Positions 53,215 through 63,735 are shown, numbered from the stretch's first letter. The stretch: DNA of 64,000 nt from Doryteuthis pealeii (GCA_023376005.1 CM042151.1:73327605-73391604); one strand, 5' to 3'. Numbers and translations: made by a program. Notes: a model not told the origin generated them from the sequence alone.

Positions 53215-53994
53215 TATGCCTTCTTTCTTTCTTTCTTATAGCATTTCTTTCTTTATTTTCATACCTTTTTCTTCTTTCTTTCTTTCTTTCTTTCTTATAT
53301 CATTTTTTTCTTTATTTTCATACCTTTACTTTCTTTCTTTATTTCTTATATCATTTCTTTCTTTATTTATTTCTTATATCATTTCTTTCTTTTCATACCT
53401 TTCTTTCTTTCTTTCTTTCTTATATCATTTCTTTCTTTATTTTTATACCTTTTCTTTCTTTCTTTCTTTATTTATTTATTATATCATTTCTTTCTTTATT
53501 TTTATGCCTTTTCTTTATTTCTTTATTTATTTTTTATATCATTTCTTTCTTTATTTTTATGCCTTTTCTTTCTTTCTTTCTTATAGCATTTCTTTCTTTA
53601 TTTTCATATTTTCTTTCTTTCTTTCTTTCTTTCTTTCTTATATTCTTTCTTTCTTTTCTTTCTTTCTTTCTTTCTTTCTTATATCATTTCTTTATTTTCA
53701 TACCCTTCTTTCTTTTTCTTTCTTTCTTATATCATTTCTTTCTTTTATTTCATACCTTTTCTTTCTTTCTTTCTTATATCATTTCTTTCTTTATTTTTCA
53801 TGCCTTTTTTTCTTTCTTTCTTTCTTATATCATTTCTTCTTTATTTTCATACCTTTTCTTTCTTTCTTTCTTATAGCATTTCTTTCTTTATTTTCATGCC
53901 TTTTCTTTCTTTCTTTCTTATATCTTCTTTCTTTATTTTCTTTCTTTCTTTCTTTCTTTTCTTTCTTCTCTTTCTTTCTTTCTTTCTTCTCAGA
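53215..53994. repeat. CTTT-rich minisatellite, 780 bp
   Basis: (CTTT)n blocks are separated by TTATATCATTT and TTTTCATACCTT at about 70-80 bp, giving a higher-order repeat. The plus strand is nearly pure pyrimidine. The 271-codon frame (Ser/Phe/Leu) is an artefact of the repeat. Confidence 0.95.
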
Positions 53995-54104
53995 ATGGAA
54001 ATAATGATGTGTCAATGCTCGATACATTCTCCAAATAGGGAGATGACACATTTGTTACTTTACGGCTTTGAATAGAGTGATGTGTTGGTAGTAGAAATAT
54101 TTAG

Positions 54105-54415
54105 TATACTTATCCATCTGGGCCTGTATTATAATTTGGAGGCTGGAATCCTGGTTCCTGGGTTGCTGTTCAGTTGACTGGCAGTTCTGTGATGTCATGG
54201 AGTCTTGAACCAACTTGGGGGCTGAGAAATATCTTGCCTTGTGCCATTTAGAATTTTTAGTAATAACACAAAACCGCTTCTTTTTCTCAAAAGTTTTTTC
54301 TTTCCTCCAAAATCACAACTGCCGAGAGCAAGAAATTCAAGTCTTTCCCCCATTAGAGCATTCTGCCAGACTCAATTCACACTTTGACCTCTCTGCCACT
54401 TCACCATGTTTCATT
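54105..54415 (+). repeat. Interspersed repeat L copy 1
   Basis: Aligns with 58793-59105: TATACTTATC, GAGTCTTGAACCAACTTGGG, TCTTGCCTTGTGCCATTTAG, AATTTTTAGTAATAACA, CACTTTGACCTCTCTGCC. Class unknown. Confidence 0.6.
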
Positions 54416-55110
54416 TGATCGTCCAATCAAATCATGCCATGTTTCTATGCTAAACCATTATTTAAACTTCTCCATTCTCCTCTAACTTAAAATTCTTGCT
54501 TAAAAACTTTCCGTGCTAATTTACATATCAGGTTGCTCTCATGGCTCCACATCATTGCATAATGATTAGAAGATTACCATAATTCCTGGCATCAAAAGGA
54601 TGCTGCCCAATTTTGACTTTCATGATGTTGGAATTTTTCTGTATATAAGGCATGGGACAAGTAGTCACTTCTACTTATAGACTCGTTGACTACCATGTGA
54701 CCAGGGAAGGCAACCTATTGTCCAATCACTGGCAGTGCTGCTGCTGTTGTTGGTGTATTTATAGAGGCCTGATTCTAATCTTAACTCATTCACACTCGGA
54801 CATCGGACCTAAAGGACACTATCCCACAAGGACTTATTGATTTACTTACTTGTTTACTTTAAGTTCTTTTACAACTGGAACCAAGGATGGTGGCCAGTTA
54901 CTCAACACTTGAAAAATTAAAACATCAGTTAATGAATGATGGCGATTCAATTTTGCAATATCACAAAGGAACAATCCAAAATTATAGTATGCCAGAATTT
55001 GATCTTTTTCAAACTCAGACAAAAGCGAAAGGAAAGTGAAAAGACGAATCACAAATTTGAATATCAAATCAAATCAAAGAAAATTCTAAGAAATTAGCAA
55101 AGGACTAAAA
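54416..55110. other. No recognised gene
   Basis: 54600-54850 is less AT-rich and resembles unique sequence (GCATGGGACAAGTAGTCACT; CTGCTGCTGTTGTTGG). Frames are short and unsupported. Confidence 0.35.
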
Positions 55111-55115
55111 AAGTA

Positions 55116-55341
55116 AGTAAAGTCGACGGGGTGGCATAATGTCAGTATCAACCAGACAGTGAGGGAGTCTATCCTCTTTTCACTAGTGCTATGCCAAGGA
55201 GATTGTTTTTGCACCCAAGGTGGAGTACCACACCTACCATCAGTTCTTCACTTTACCACTTATGCTACTCTTATTCTGAATTGGTGAGGGCCAGTATCAA
55301 ACCAGGGACCTTGCAATTACTGACTGAGCTAAACCGACCCT
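55116..55341 (-). mobile_element. SINE-1 copy
   Basis: GTCGACGGGGTGGCATAATG end, CAGTGAGGGAGTCTATCCTC, CCAAGGAGATTG, GTGAGGGCCAGTATCAAACC (B box) and TGACTGAGCTAAACCGACCC (A box). Confidence 0.85.
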
Positions 55342-55583
55342 ACAGATTAAGGAAAAGAAAATTCTAGCAAAGATCCTATTTTTTCGTATTTCTGAAAATT
55401 TTCTCTTTATAAGATGATGACATTTCACTACAACTAAAGGAACTTTGAAAACAATAATTAAGGAAAATAATCATTTCCTATATGTGTCTAATCCAGTGTT
55501 TGTCAACCAGTATTCCTTAAAATATAGATATAAATATATATATATGCATATATATATACATGTGTATATATACATATATATAG

Positions 55584-55780
55584 AAAAGTCGTCAGGGAGG
55601 CCTAAAGTCGGTATCAGCCAATCAGCAAGGGAGTCTATCCCATATTCACAAGGAGATTGTTTTTGCATCTGAGGTCCTTACTTTACCACACAGATCCCTG
55701 TGCTACTCGAGGGCCAGTATCGAACTAGGAACCTTGTGGTTTCTATCCAAACACTCTACCGACTGAGCTAACCTGGCCCT
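55584..55780 (-). mobile_element. SINE-1 copy with internal deletions
   Basis: GTCGTCAGGGAGGCCTAAAG, CAGCAAGGGAGTCTATCCC, GAACCTTGTGGTTTCTATCC and CTACCGACTGAGCTAACCTG. It is flanked by (TA)n on both sides. Confidence 0.85.
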
Positions 55781-55787
55781 TAAATAC

Positions 55788-55826
<39 letters not shown>

Positions 55827-55904
55827 GGGTTCTGCAAGAGGTCATTACAATATAGTTAAAAGAGATAGATATTGATATATAATAATTTTTATGTGAGGAT
55901 CCAG

Positions 55905-55985
55905 GCATTTCATTAAAGTCCAAGTAGTGCAACCATACAGAAGTACTGACATGGTTGCAGCTTGGAAGATAACTGTTAATCAATT
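55905..55985 (-). pseudogene. LINE reverse-transcriptase fragment
   Basis: The minus strand reads QAATMSVLLYGCTTWTLMK, the LLYGCxxWTL signature near the end of LINE reverse transcriptases. It is only about 27 codons. Related to 7100-7242. Confidence 0.6.
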
Positions 55986-56189
55986 GTTATCACTACCATT
56001 TATCTAATCACATGACTTGATCACATGATCAATACTTAATTGTCATATCACAAAATGTCTTTTAAAAAAACAGGTTTCAGTCACATTATCTTTTTATACT
56101 TTTTATAAAAAAAATGATTTGAAAAAAATTGAAAATATTGCTAGAAAAGTACAAATATTTGAAATAACTTTCATAAGTCACTAAAATTC

Positions 56190-56335
56190 TAGGGTGAGTC
56201 AAAAGTTTTGCAATATTTTGGAGGCATAATTTGGCAGGTCCAGATACATTTACCAAGTGGGCGAAGGTGATGAACCATATTGGACTGTGAAATGCCAAGC
56301 TTGCTTGGTACTCTCCAAGTGCTACTCATCAGATT
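56190..56335 (-). mobile_element. Family D 3' terminus (inverted relative to 58290-58729)
   Basis: AGGGTGAGTCAAAAGTTTTG, CAATATTTTGGAGGC, TAATTTGGCA, GTGATGAACCATATTGG, GGTACTCTCCAAGTGC: the inverse of 58585-58729 over about 145 bp. TA at 56190-56191. Confidence 0.75.
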
Positions 56336-56454
56336 TCCCCAGTTTTAGGCAGGGCTGTGGAGTCAGAAGCAGTTAAGGCATTATTGGCACTAAAAAATGT
56401 TGAAAGTTTGTAAGAAATCATCACTGCAATATGATTATGATTTAATATTGAGCC

Positions 56455-56625
56455 AAAAAGAAAGAAAGAAGAATATAATTTGGAGAAAGAGTGACAAAGA
56501 GAAACAGTGTGTGAAAGAGAAAAAGAAAGAGAAAATGAGGAATGAAACAGACAAAAAGTATGGAGAGAAAGAAAGAGAGACAGACAGAGAATTAAAAAAA
56601 CAGAGAGAGAGAGAAGGGGGAGGAA
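56455..56625. repeat. Purine-rich GA/AAAG tract
   Basis: Degenerate GAAA and GAGA repeats; the Lys/Glu-rich 106-codon frame is low complexity. Confidence 0.85.
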
Positions 56626-56829
56626 GTTTTTTTTTTTTAAACATCTGCCCCATTTTTAAAAGGCAGAGAATTGTTTTTACTTCAAAAACAAAGAAAACAT
56701 TTTTGATGATTTTATAAGAAATTTTTTCATCATTTTTGAAAAAAAAAAAAAAAATTTCTTGAATAAAATTGTTACCCTTTTACGTTTTTTTTGTTTTTGT
56801 TTTCCATTAAATATTTTAAAAACTGGACA

Positions 56830-56925
56830 TATGGTGTAACGTATATAAGGGTTGAGTAAATACAGTTCTAAATGACAATCATCTCTAGGTTGCAGGTTCA
56901 ATCCTGACTTGGGACAATAATAACA
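56830..56925 (+). mobile_element. SINE-3 head fragment
   Basis: GGGTTGAGTAAATACAGTTC, GACAATCATCTCTAGGTTG and CAGGTTCAATCCTGACTTGG. Confidence 0.75.
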
Positions 56926-57254
56926 CAAAATACTTGGATCAAGTTTCTAATAAGCACCCTAAATCATCCCAGTAATAAAAATGTCACTTTTGCTTGTCAC
57001 CACTAGCTTCTTCTTCCGATTATTTGTAAACAAACCAACAGATAATTTTTTGCACTTACATTGTATCTGACATTAGAAATTTACTGTAATTTCAGTATTG
57101 ATTTTAATTTAAAAAAATTAGTTATTTCATGTTATTGTTGTTAGCATTTGTGAAAAATATTAAGATTTAGCATTTTTTAAAATCATACTTTGTAATTTTA
57201 ATCAGAAGTTTATGTAGATTTTGCATTTAAGATAAACTCATGAATTATTAATAA

Positions 57255-57370
57255 TTTACCCCAATGGAGTGAATAAAGAGTTTGGTTTGAAGTTCTATCA
57301 AGAAGAGCACATCGGCTGAAACATTGTGTATATATCAATAAAGATGAGAACAACAGTCAAAAAAATCTAT
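57255..57370 (+). mobile_element. SINE-3 body/tail fragment
   Basis: CCAATGGAGTGAATAAAG, GTTTGGTTTGAAGTTC, AGAGCACATCGGCTGAAACA, TATCAATAAAGATGAGAAC. It may be the other half of the SINE-3 head at 56830, separated by about 330 bp. Confidence 0.7.
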
Positions 57371-57513
57371 ATAATACAAACTGTATAACAGTTTCTAATT
57401 ATCTCAAAATCAAAATGCTTTTTAGTTTGTTTTTTTTCTATTGTGCAAAAGTTTTCAGCAAAGAGTTTTCAACTATGTATTCAGTCTTTTATCCATGCTA
57501 TTAGCGCAACACA

Positions 57514-57617
57514 ATGATGATGATGATGATGATGTTGATGATGGTGATTGAGTCTTTAATTTTCCAAAAGAATAAAGCTGAATACTTTTGCACACACACA
57601 CACATACACACACACCA
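57514..57617. repeat. (GAT)n and (CA)n microsatellites
   Basis: ATGATGATGATGATGATG at 57514-57540 and CACACACACACA at 57590-57617. Confidence 0.92.
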
Positions 57618-57975
57618 AATATCTTTAAATTCTTCAACAATAGATTTTTACTATGGGGTAATTCCAGATCAAATGATCCAGAAAAAAGTAAAATTGTCAT
57701 GCATTGTTTAACTTTATCATAATCCACACTTGGACAAAATTTCAGAAAAATTGGAGGGGTTGGGTGACATGGCCTGGATGATTTGACATCTAATTACCCT
57801 ATGACTACCTGTGGAAAAATCATGGAATTAGCTAGCCAGCATGGAGGTTTTTTAAATTTTTTTATTATTCAGCAGTAAATAAACTGATAACAGTTAAGAC
57901 ACAAAACATTTTTATTTAATAGCTGAAAATTCTGGCTTCATAAAATATACTTTAAATAAACTACATTGAAATATA

Positions 57976-58226
57976 TATATAATTAAATTACCACAACCAG
58001 AAAATCTGGCAAACACCGCATTTGATATATGAAAACACTGGACAGCTATTTCGATCTATTAGGTCTCATTAGCAGTGTATGGTTAGAGTTTGACTCTGCA
58101 TTCTGGTTCGATCTCCAATGGGAGACACTGCTAATGAGACCTCATAGGTTGAAACAGCTATCCAGTGGTTTTGTATGTTGCATGCAGTGCTTTACAGATT
58201 TTCTGATTGTGGTAATCTAATTATAT
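57976..58226. mobile_element. Fold-back element 6 (251 bp)
   Basis: ATATAATTAAATTACCACAA … GAAAATCTG is inverted as CAGATTTTCTGATTGTGGTA … AATTATATA. Inner arms GGACAGCTATTTCGATC and GGTCTCATTAGCAGTG pair with CACTGCTAATGAGACC and GGTTGAAACAGCTATCC. Arms total about 100 bp with a 30-nt loop. Confidence 0.88.
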
Positions 58227-58289
58227 ACATAAGTTCCTCTATACATTGAATTATTTAAATTAATGGTAGAATTTTTTTCTTGAAATTTA

Positions 58290-58729
58290 AAAGAATCGTC
58301 CATGTGAGGCTTCCATCCACCAAAGTAGGGTTTTTATCTATGAAGAAGTGTCAACTTCAAAAGGGATACATCTGTAATATTGGTGAGAACATGGAGGGTT
58401 GGAAATGTCAAATGTGGTAAAATTCTGCTTTCTAAGGCTGGATATGTCAATCATAGGAAATCTCATCAGAGACAATTCATGCAAACTCTAGGAACAAACA
58501 ATGTGTCATGTGCAATCTGTAACAAAGTCAGTAAGTTGGCTTCTGGATTCCAAGGCTGTTTTCATAGCCATAGAGGCAAATCTAGCAAGTAGCACTCAGA
58601 GAGTATCAGACAAGCCTGACATCTCAGCCCAGTGCGGTTCATCACTTTTCTGACCACAGCAAAAGTATTTGGGTTGCCAAATTGTGCCTCATATTACCAA
58701 AATATCGCAAAACTTTTGACTCGCCCTAG
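58290..58729 (+). mobile_element. Family D 3' portion
   Basis: Holds the zinc-finger frame 58380-58592, a short 3' UTR (CACTCAGAGAGTATCAGACA, shared with 1668) and the terminus AAAACTTTTGACTCGCCCTA at 58727-58728. Confidence 0.7.
58380..58592 (+). pseudogene. LINE-type C-terminal double zinc-finger tail
   Basis: A 70-codon frame with two Cys/His clusters: VKCGKILLSKAGYVNHRKSH (first CxxC reduced to one Cys; His pair kept) and CAICNKVSKLASGFQGCFHS (CxxC kept; His spacing altered). The 'SKAGxxNHxxxH' and 'CxxCxK…GF/L…H' shapes are those of C-terminal fingers in LINE polyproteins. Zinc ligands are incomplete, so it is decayed. The ATG is fortuitous; the true protein would be an upstream reverse transcriptase, now absent. 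Confidence 0.6.
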
Positions 58730-58792
58730 TATCATTATGTAACATTGCAGGGGTCAAATTGAAAGGAGTTTGGAATGTAATTGTAATAATTC

Positions 58793-59105
58793 TATACTTA
58801 TCTTCTTACTGTTCAACTGTTCTCTTAGCTGGATCTGATTGCGTCTTGTCTGTGTCTGTTGTTGGGCTGGAGGACATTGTCACTGTTTTTTGAGGAGTCT
58901 GGAACCACTTGGGAATCTTGAGGATTTCTTGTCTTGTGTCGTTCATAGTTTTTAATAACAAACATAAGACTTTTTTTTTCTGGGCTCATTTTATTTTACC
59001 CCCAAGTAAAAATGCCTTGGAGAACAGACACTCATCTTGCATCAGTTCTCTTCAAAACCGCAACCCAGACTCCCCACTTTTCACTCTCTCTTTCTCTCAT
59101 TCTCT
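58793..59105 (+). repeat. Interspersed repeat L copy 2
   Basis: Matches 54105-54415 in order: GAGTCTGGAACCACTTGGGA, TTGTCTTGTGTCGTTCATAG, TTTTTAATAACA, then a pyrimidine-rich tail. Confidence 0.6.
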
Positions 59106-59338
59106 TCCTGGCCTTCTGCTGACCAATCATAAATTTACAGGCAACCTTTCATATATCATTCCAAAAATTATTGTAACTTTCCACTCTTATCTACTGTTTT
59201 TGGTTTTTCAATTATACAATGGTAAACAACTCACCATTGAATGAATGATGAGAAGTGAAACAAATAAAAGAATCCCCTGGATGCTCTTTTTACTGAAATA
59301 AAAATTATTAAAAATCTAGATTCAAGGATCACTTTGCG

Positions 59339-59907
59339 CAAGCATGTCAAAAGTGCTGCCCGCAGGCCACATGTGGCCCTCAGCAAGCACAGCTGCGACC
59401 TGCATGCAGACAGCACTCTCATATGGCACTTTTACAGTACCCCAAGTTTTTATAAAGATTTTTTCAAAAATTCCTGAAATGTTTATTTTCATTACGGCAA
59501 TATGTTGTTAAGAAACAACCTGTTATCAACACATTGTCTCTCACCACTTCCTTTGAGTTGTGGAAGGAAGAGGCTAACCAAGTCAATGAGAATGAGTAAG
59601 TCTTGTCTCTTGTCTTCTCCTGCTTTCAATCAACACAAGACTATAATTGAAAGTGATACTTGTACTTTTTATTATTTGAACTCGGTCAGTAATAGTCTTT
59701 TTTCCTTTCTTTTTAACAAAAACGTTTTTTTCTTGAATATGTATTCACTGGCTTTTAGTTGATAATAAAGAAATTAATGATAGCAATCATCACTTTGTTC
59801 AGTTCATATAGAAGAATGATTTAAAGACTTAGTTGTCATGTGTGGCCCTCATGACATACATATATAATCCATGCAATCCTATAGGGCTACTCAGTTCAAC
59901 ATGCCTG
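59339..59907. mobile_element. hAT-type non-autonomous element (569 bp)
   Basis: Left terminus CAAGCATGTCAAAAGTGCTG, CCCGCAGGCC; right terminus, inverted, CAGGCATGTTGAACTGAGTA, GCCC. Sub-terminal TGTGGCCCTC blocks face each other. Flanking 8-mers ACTTTGCG (59331-59338) and ACTTAGAG (59908-59915) agree at 6 of 8 positions, fitting an old hAT duplication. No transposase; an 86-codon internal frame has no known domain. Confidence 0.78.
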
Positions 59908-60099
59908 ACTTAGAGAAAGAAATGAAAAAAGATTAACGACACTCACATGTTAACCAGCAGAGTTTCATGAAATTTTATTTTTCTTAAAAAAACATAGAAA
60001 ACATAAAATATAGAATTCTGACGCTATAAGCTCTTCTGTCACTAGGTGCACACATTTAGGTGCAATAATTAATATGTGAGTGAGAAAAATTGAAATTAA

Positions 60100-60290
60100 T
60101 CTGACATAAATGGAAGAAAAATATATATAATTTGGTATGGATGAAATTTATTATATGCCAGCATGTGTTTCGACCAGAATTTGTTTAAAATCATTTTAGA
60201 TATGAAATAAAATAATAATAATAGAAAAAACATATGTAAACAAAGGGACATCATCAGAGCAGAATGTTTTGATTTTTATAAGAAAGACGG
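60100..60290. repeat. Non-palindromic relative of the fold-back elements
   Basis: CAGCATGTGTTTCGACCAGA and CATCATCAGAGCAGAATG repeat the motifs seen in fold-back element 2 and next to the Penelope remnant. No second arm. Confidence 0.4.
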
Positions 60291-60455
60291 GTGATACATG
60301 AGAAATATTTAAAATTGATTATGTTGTACAATGGAATCTCTTTTTTAAAAAACGGAAAAGTTTTTCTTAGTTTGAAAAATAATATGGAAATATTTTTAAC
60401 TGTTTGTTTTCTGAAAATTGGAAAAGAAATATTTTTAAAGTCTTTTTCACTTTAT

Positions 60456-60457
<2 letters not shown>

Positions 60458-60495
<38 letters not shown>
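60458..60495. repeat. (TA)n
   Basis: Dinucleotide run. Confidence 0.95.
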
Positions 60496-60538
60496 ACACA
60501 AAAATATATTCAAACTCTGAAGACTTGAAAAGAAAGAT

Positions 60539-60880
60539 GTGTCAGCATATAATGTTGCATAATCTATGGTAGCGTAGAATATTGACAACACTGTGTAGCG
60601 TTAATGGAAATTTACAGACAGTTGGGGACCTTTGACCCCAGAGGCGGAAAACCTGTGAATCACATGAAGTCATGTGAGAGCTAGTTAGCTCATCAGTTCC
60701 AACGAGGATCTTAGGCAAGAAAGACATTTCTTGCTCAGTTGGACTCACCTGCATGTGCGATGTGTTTTAGTTAGTAAGAAAAGAAACTTAGTTAAGTAAA
60801 TAAAAGGTTTTTAAAAGAACAGTATGGTGTTGTTGGTTGATGCATACATTAGTTAGAAGATCGGCCAACAAGAAGAAAAA
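60539..60880 (+). other. Unassigned, LTR-like or UTR-like segment
   Basis: Less AT-rich than its surroundings (GACAGTTGGGGACCTTTGAC, AAAACCTGTGAATCACATGA). AATAAA at about 60797 is followed by a GT-rich TATGGTGTTGTTGGTTG, a typical cleavage/polyadenylation layout or an LTR R-U5. TG at its left and CCAACA at its right are compatible with an LTR, but I found no matching target duplication. Confidence 0.3.
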
Positions 60881-60885
60881 AGAAA

Positions 60886-60941
60886 ATGAATCAAGAAGAA
60901 TCTAGACGATCGAATGGCCAAACAAGTGAAGAAGAAGGAAA
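60886..60941 (+). CDS. Candidate first coding exon
   Basis: ATG with A at -3 opens 18 codons (MNQEESRRSNGQTSEEEG) and ends at AAA|GTAAGT (GT at 60942), a near-perfect splice donor. Charged, Glu-rich composition is like leaders of zinc-finger genes. No downstream exon lies within the window, so this is a guess based on start context and donor only. Confidence 0.25.
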
Positions 60942-61210
60942 GTAAGTTATGCATCTCTATCTGTCTACCTCTCTCCTCTCTCTATCAAAAGAACTTTCAT
61001 AAATAAAATTAGAGACAATCAAATAAAAAAACAAAAATAACAAAATATTTTTCATAACTGATCCTTATCTTCCCAATTTTTTTTTTTTTTTTAGAACCCA
61101 AATTTTTTAATTTGATCCACTGAAAACTTTGTGGATCTGGCTTAGATTGGATCACTTTTGGAATACAATCCTACTACAGTTCTAAATAATATAGAATTCT
61201 AAAAACTTGG

Positions 61211-61216
<6 letters not shown>

Positions 61217-61253
<37 letters not shown>
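61217..61253. repeat. (TA)n
   Basis: Dinucleotide run. Confidence 0.95.
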
Positions 61254-61254
<1 letters not shown>

Positions 61255-61424
61255 CTAATAGCTTTTTAATTTAGTGTGTGCTGAGATGCATGTATTTGAT
61301 TTGAATTGAGTCCCTGAGAAATTTGATGGGTCCCAACTAAAGTTTCTAAATAAATTGTAGGGTTTTTATCTATGAATAACTAAAGCCATCTAAGCCTTAC
61401 CTTGCACCCCATGTGGGTATATAA

Positions 61425-61731
61425 TCACTCCACTACCAGCCTGTCCTTCCAGACGGGGGTCTGGTATGCTTCAGCCACTGGACTGGTGTGTTGAATTAAC
61501 AGCGTCGATCACAGGGGGCTATCCTCCCAGGCAATACCTGTCCACTTGATTTAAAGGGGCAGGGCTGGGTTTATTGCCCAACGCCTGAGGCGCTCCTCCT
61601 CGACGGGGGAATGCCGACGGGATCAACGCATTTTTTTGTGCCTTCAACCCATGTTTCGGCTTGTGGGTGGGCCCACATAAAAATGCCATTGTGTCACACC
61701 CTCATAAGTGGGATGCGAGGCAATTATACAT
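61425..61731 (+). mobile_element. Repeat B with perfect 15-bp duplication
   Basis: CATGTGGGTATATAA at 61410-61424 and 61732-61746 brackets a 307-bp element. Blocks: GGGGGTCTGGTATGCTTCAG, TTGATTTAAAGGGGCAGGGC, TGGGTTTATTGCCC, GCCGACGGGATCAACGC, TTGTGGGTGGGCCCACATAA. It matches 22757-23072. Much more GC-rich than surroundings; no ORF or tRNA-like head seen. A 13-20 bp duplication is typical of LINE-driven retroposition. Confidence 0.9.
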
Positions 61732-61825
61732 CATGTGGGTATATAACAATAATACATTTCATTTGTGCCTTTTTTCTTCAATTTATCTTTTCAAAAATAT
61801 TTGATATTCATGTAGTTGCAAGCAC

Positions 61826-62280
61826 ATCTTATATCTGTATAAGCATTGGCATAGCATATATATGTGTATATGGTTGTGTGTGTGAGTGTGTGTGTGTGTG
61901 TGTAATAGTATTAAAAGGGCATCTTATATCTGTATAAGCATTGGCATAGCATATATATGTGTATATGGTTGTGTGTGTGTGTAATAGTATTAAAAGGGCA
62001 TCTTATATCTGTATAAGCATTGGCATAGCATATATATGTGTATATGGTTGTGTGTGTGTGTGTAATAGTATTAAAAGGGCAGCTTATATCTGTATAAGCA
62101 TTGGCATAGCATATATATGTGTATATGGTTGAGTGTGTGTGTGCGTAATAGTATTAAAAGGGCATTTTATATCTGTATAAGCATTGGCATAGCATATATA
62201 TGTGTATATGGTTCAGTGTGTGTGTGTGTAATAGTATTAAAAGGGCATCTTATATCTGTATAAGCATTGGTATAGCATAA
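61826..62280. repeat. About 80-bp minisatellite, 5.5 units
   Basis: Unit starts (ATCTTATATCTGTATAAGC) at 61826, 61921, 62000, 62081, 62164 and 62247. Length varies (95, 79, 81, 83, 83) because of an internal (TG)n. Confidence 0.93.
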
Positions 62281-62861
62281 GGAGGGACACAAAAATCATA
62301 ACAGAAACACACCCCTCTCATGCTAAACATATAACACCCAAATGTAGAGCTCTCTGTTAGGTTTACCCAATAGCAGAGTGTTGTATCGAGAGGTGCAAAA
62401 AATACACAGATGAATGTTGTGTCTAACACACTTATTAAGCAAAGCATCCGGTGCTGAATGGATACAAACAAACAGGGAAAATCACATTAAAAGAGGAGGG
62501 TCAGTTCGGTATAGCCAATGCAGCAAAGTCAGTCTGAATATTATTCAGTTAGTTAATCTACTTTAAACGTAGGCTATTTTATGGCTATGAACCAGTCCAT
62601 CTGGGATAGTGCTGAAGGGGTACTAAGGTTATGAGCCAGTCCATCTGGTAGAGTGCTGAAAGGATGGTCACAAAAATTGTAACAGACATCATCGGATGAA
62701 GAGCCCTGATCCAATAAAGAATCCTGAAATGTCCAATCCTTAGTTGACAACTAATTTTAACAACTATTTAAAAGTAAATTAGTTTATAAGGTAAAGAAAA
62801 TTATAATCATAATTATATAGTTATGAACTAATAACTTTTTCTTGCTTTTCTTCTACTAATC
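62281..62861. other. Unassigned, with a 45-bp direct duplication
   Basis: GGCTATGAACCAGTCCATCT, GGGATAGTGCTGAAG at about 62583 is repeated at about 62629. ACACAAAAATCATAACAG (62287) is echoed by CACAAAAATTGTAACAG (62671). No gene. Confidence 0.5.
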
Positions 62862-62866
62862 TTCCT

Positions 62867-63211
62867 TGTCACGCCTCCTAACGGTGACCGTCTAACCCTA
62901 TTACCGGTTGGTTGAGACAGTCTAATTACGTGCAGGTTAACCCCTCCAGCCAGGAAACACAAATAACCTTTGGGTGTAGTTATAATGTATTTATTCAGCA
63001 GGAAAGAGGTAAAAAGCGGGTGCCTGTAATAAACTTCTGAGAGGGAAGAAGTCAGCAACACGTCTCTTGCGTGCCGAGAGAAGGTAGAAAGAGAATTGAA
63101 TTTAGCGGGAACGGACAAACTTACAGGAAGGGCCCGGTGAATAGCAAAAATATACAAAATGCTGTAAGGGACGCAACTCTTATCGTAGAATCGTAATTAC
63201 CAGCCAAAACA
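62867..63211 (-). mobile_element. Solo LTR (345 bp) with 5-bp duplication
   Basis: TTCCT at 62862-62866 and 63212-63216 flanks a segment that on the minus strand starts TGTTTTGGCTGGTAATTACG and ends GGAGGCGTGACA, i.e. TG…CA termini. AATAAA is present on the minus strand (CTGAATAAATACATT), fixing orientation. No internal retrovirus-like sequence adjoins, so it is a solo LTR from recombination. The superfamily is probably Gypsy or another 5-bp duplicator. Confidence 0.88.
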
Positions 63212-63321
63212 TTCCTCTTCTCTTTCGTGTGACTTTCCTTGAATCTCAGTGGCTTGCATCCTTCATTCGCAATATATTTCCCTCCCTTTATTTCCTTTTC
63301 ATTTTTTTCCATTTACATTCT

Positions 63322-63356
63322 GTTTCTCTCTCTCTCTCTCTCTCTCTCCCTCTCTC
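63322..63356. repeat. (TC)n
   Basis: Pyrimidine run; the Ser/Leu/Phe frames across it are artefacts. Confidence 0.95.
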
Positions 63357-63597
63357 CTTTCTTTCCCTTTTCCTCTTCTCTGTTTTGCCCTCCTCCGTTA
63401 TTTTATCTACTACGCCTACACCTCCATTACCAAACTTTGTTCTTTCTTTCTTTTCTTTTTTTTTTTTTTACACTTAAAAGTCCTAATTATCAAAATTTCT
63501 TTTATTTAATTTTTCTTCTTTCCTCCTTTGTTTGCTAATTCCTTATACAATTACTGTTAATTTCTCCTTTGTTTTCTTGCTTAGATATATATTCCAT

Positions 63598-63735
63598 CAT
63601 CATCATCATCATCATCATTATTACCATCAGCATGGATGCCCTTGCTCTCTTTCACCATATGTCCCTATTGGTCATTACACCTGGCAAAGCCCTCTAGATG
63701 GCATCCAGTTTCCACACAGAGGGCACATATTCTTA
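63598..63735 (+). repeat. Repeat J copy with (CAT)n head
   Basis: (CAT)n, then CCCTTGCTCTCTTTCACCA, TCCCTATTGGTCATTACACC, CTCTAGATGGCATCCAGTTT, CACACAGAGGGCACA, matching 6380-6530. Confidence 0.6.

Noticed and set aside
53189..54004. A 271-codon Phe/Ser/Leu frame after zinc-finger gene 3
   Set aside because: It is the translation of the CTTT minisatellite.
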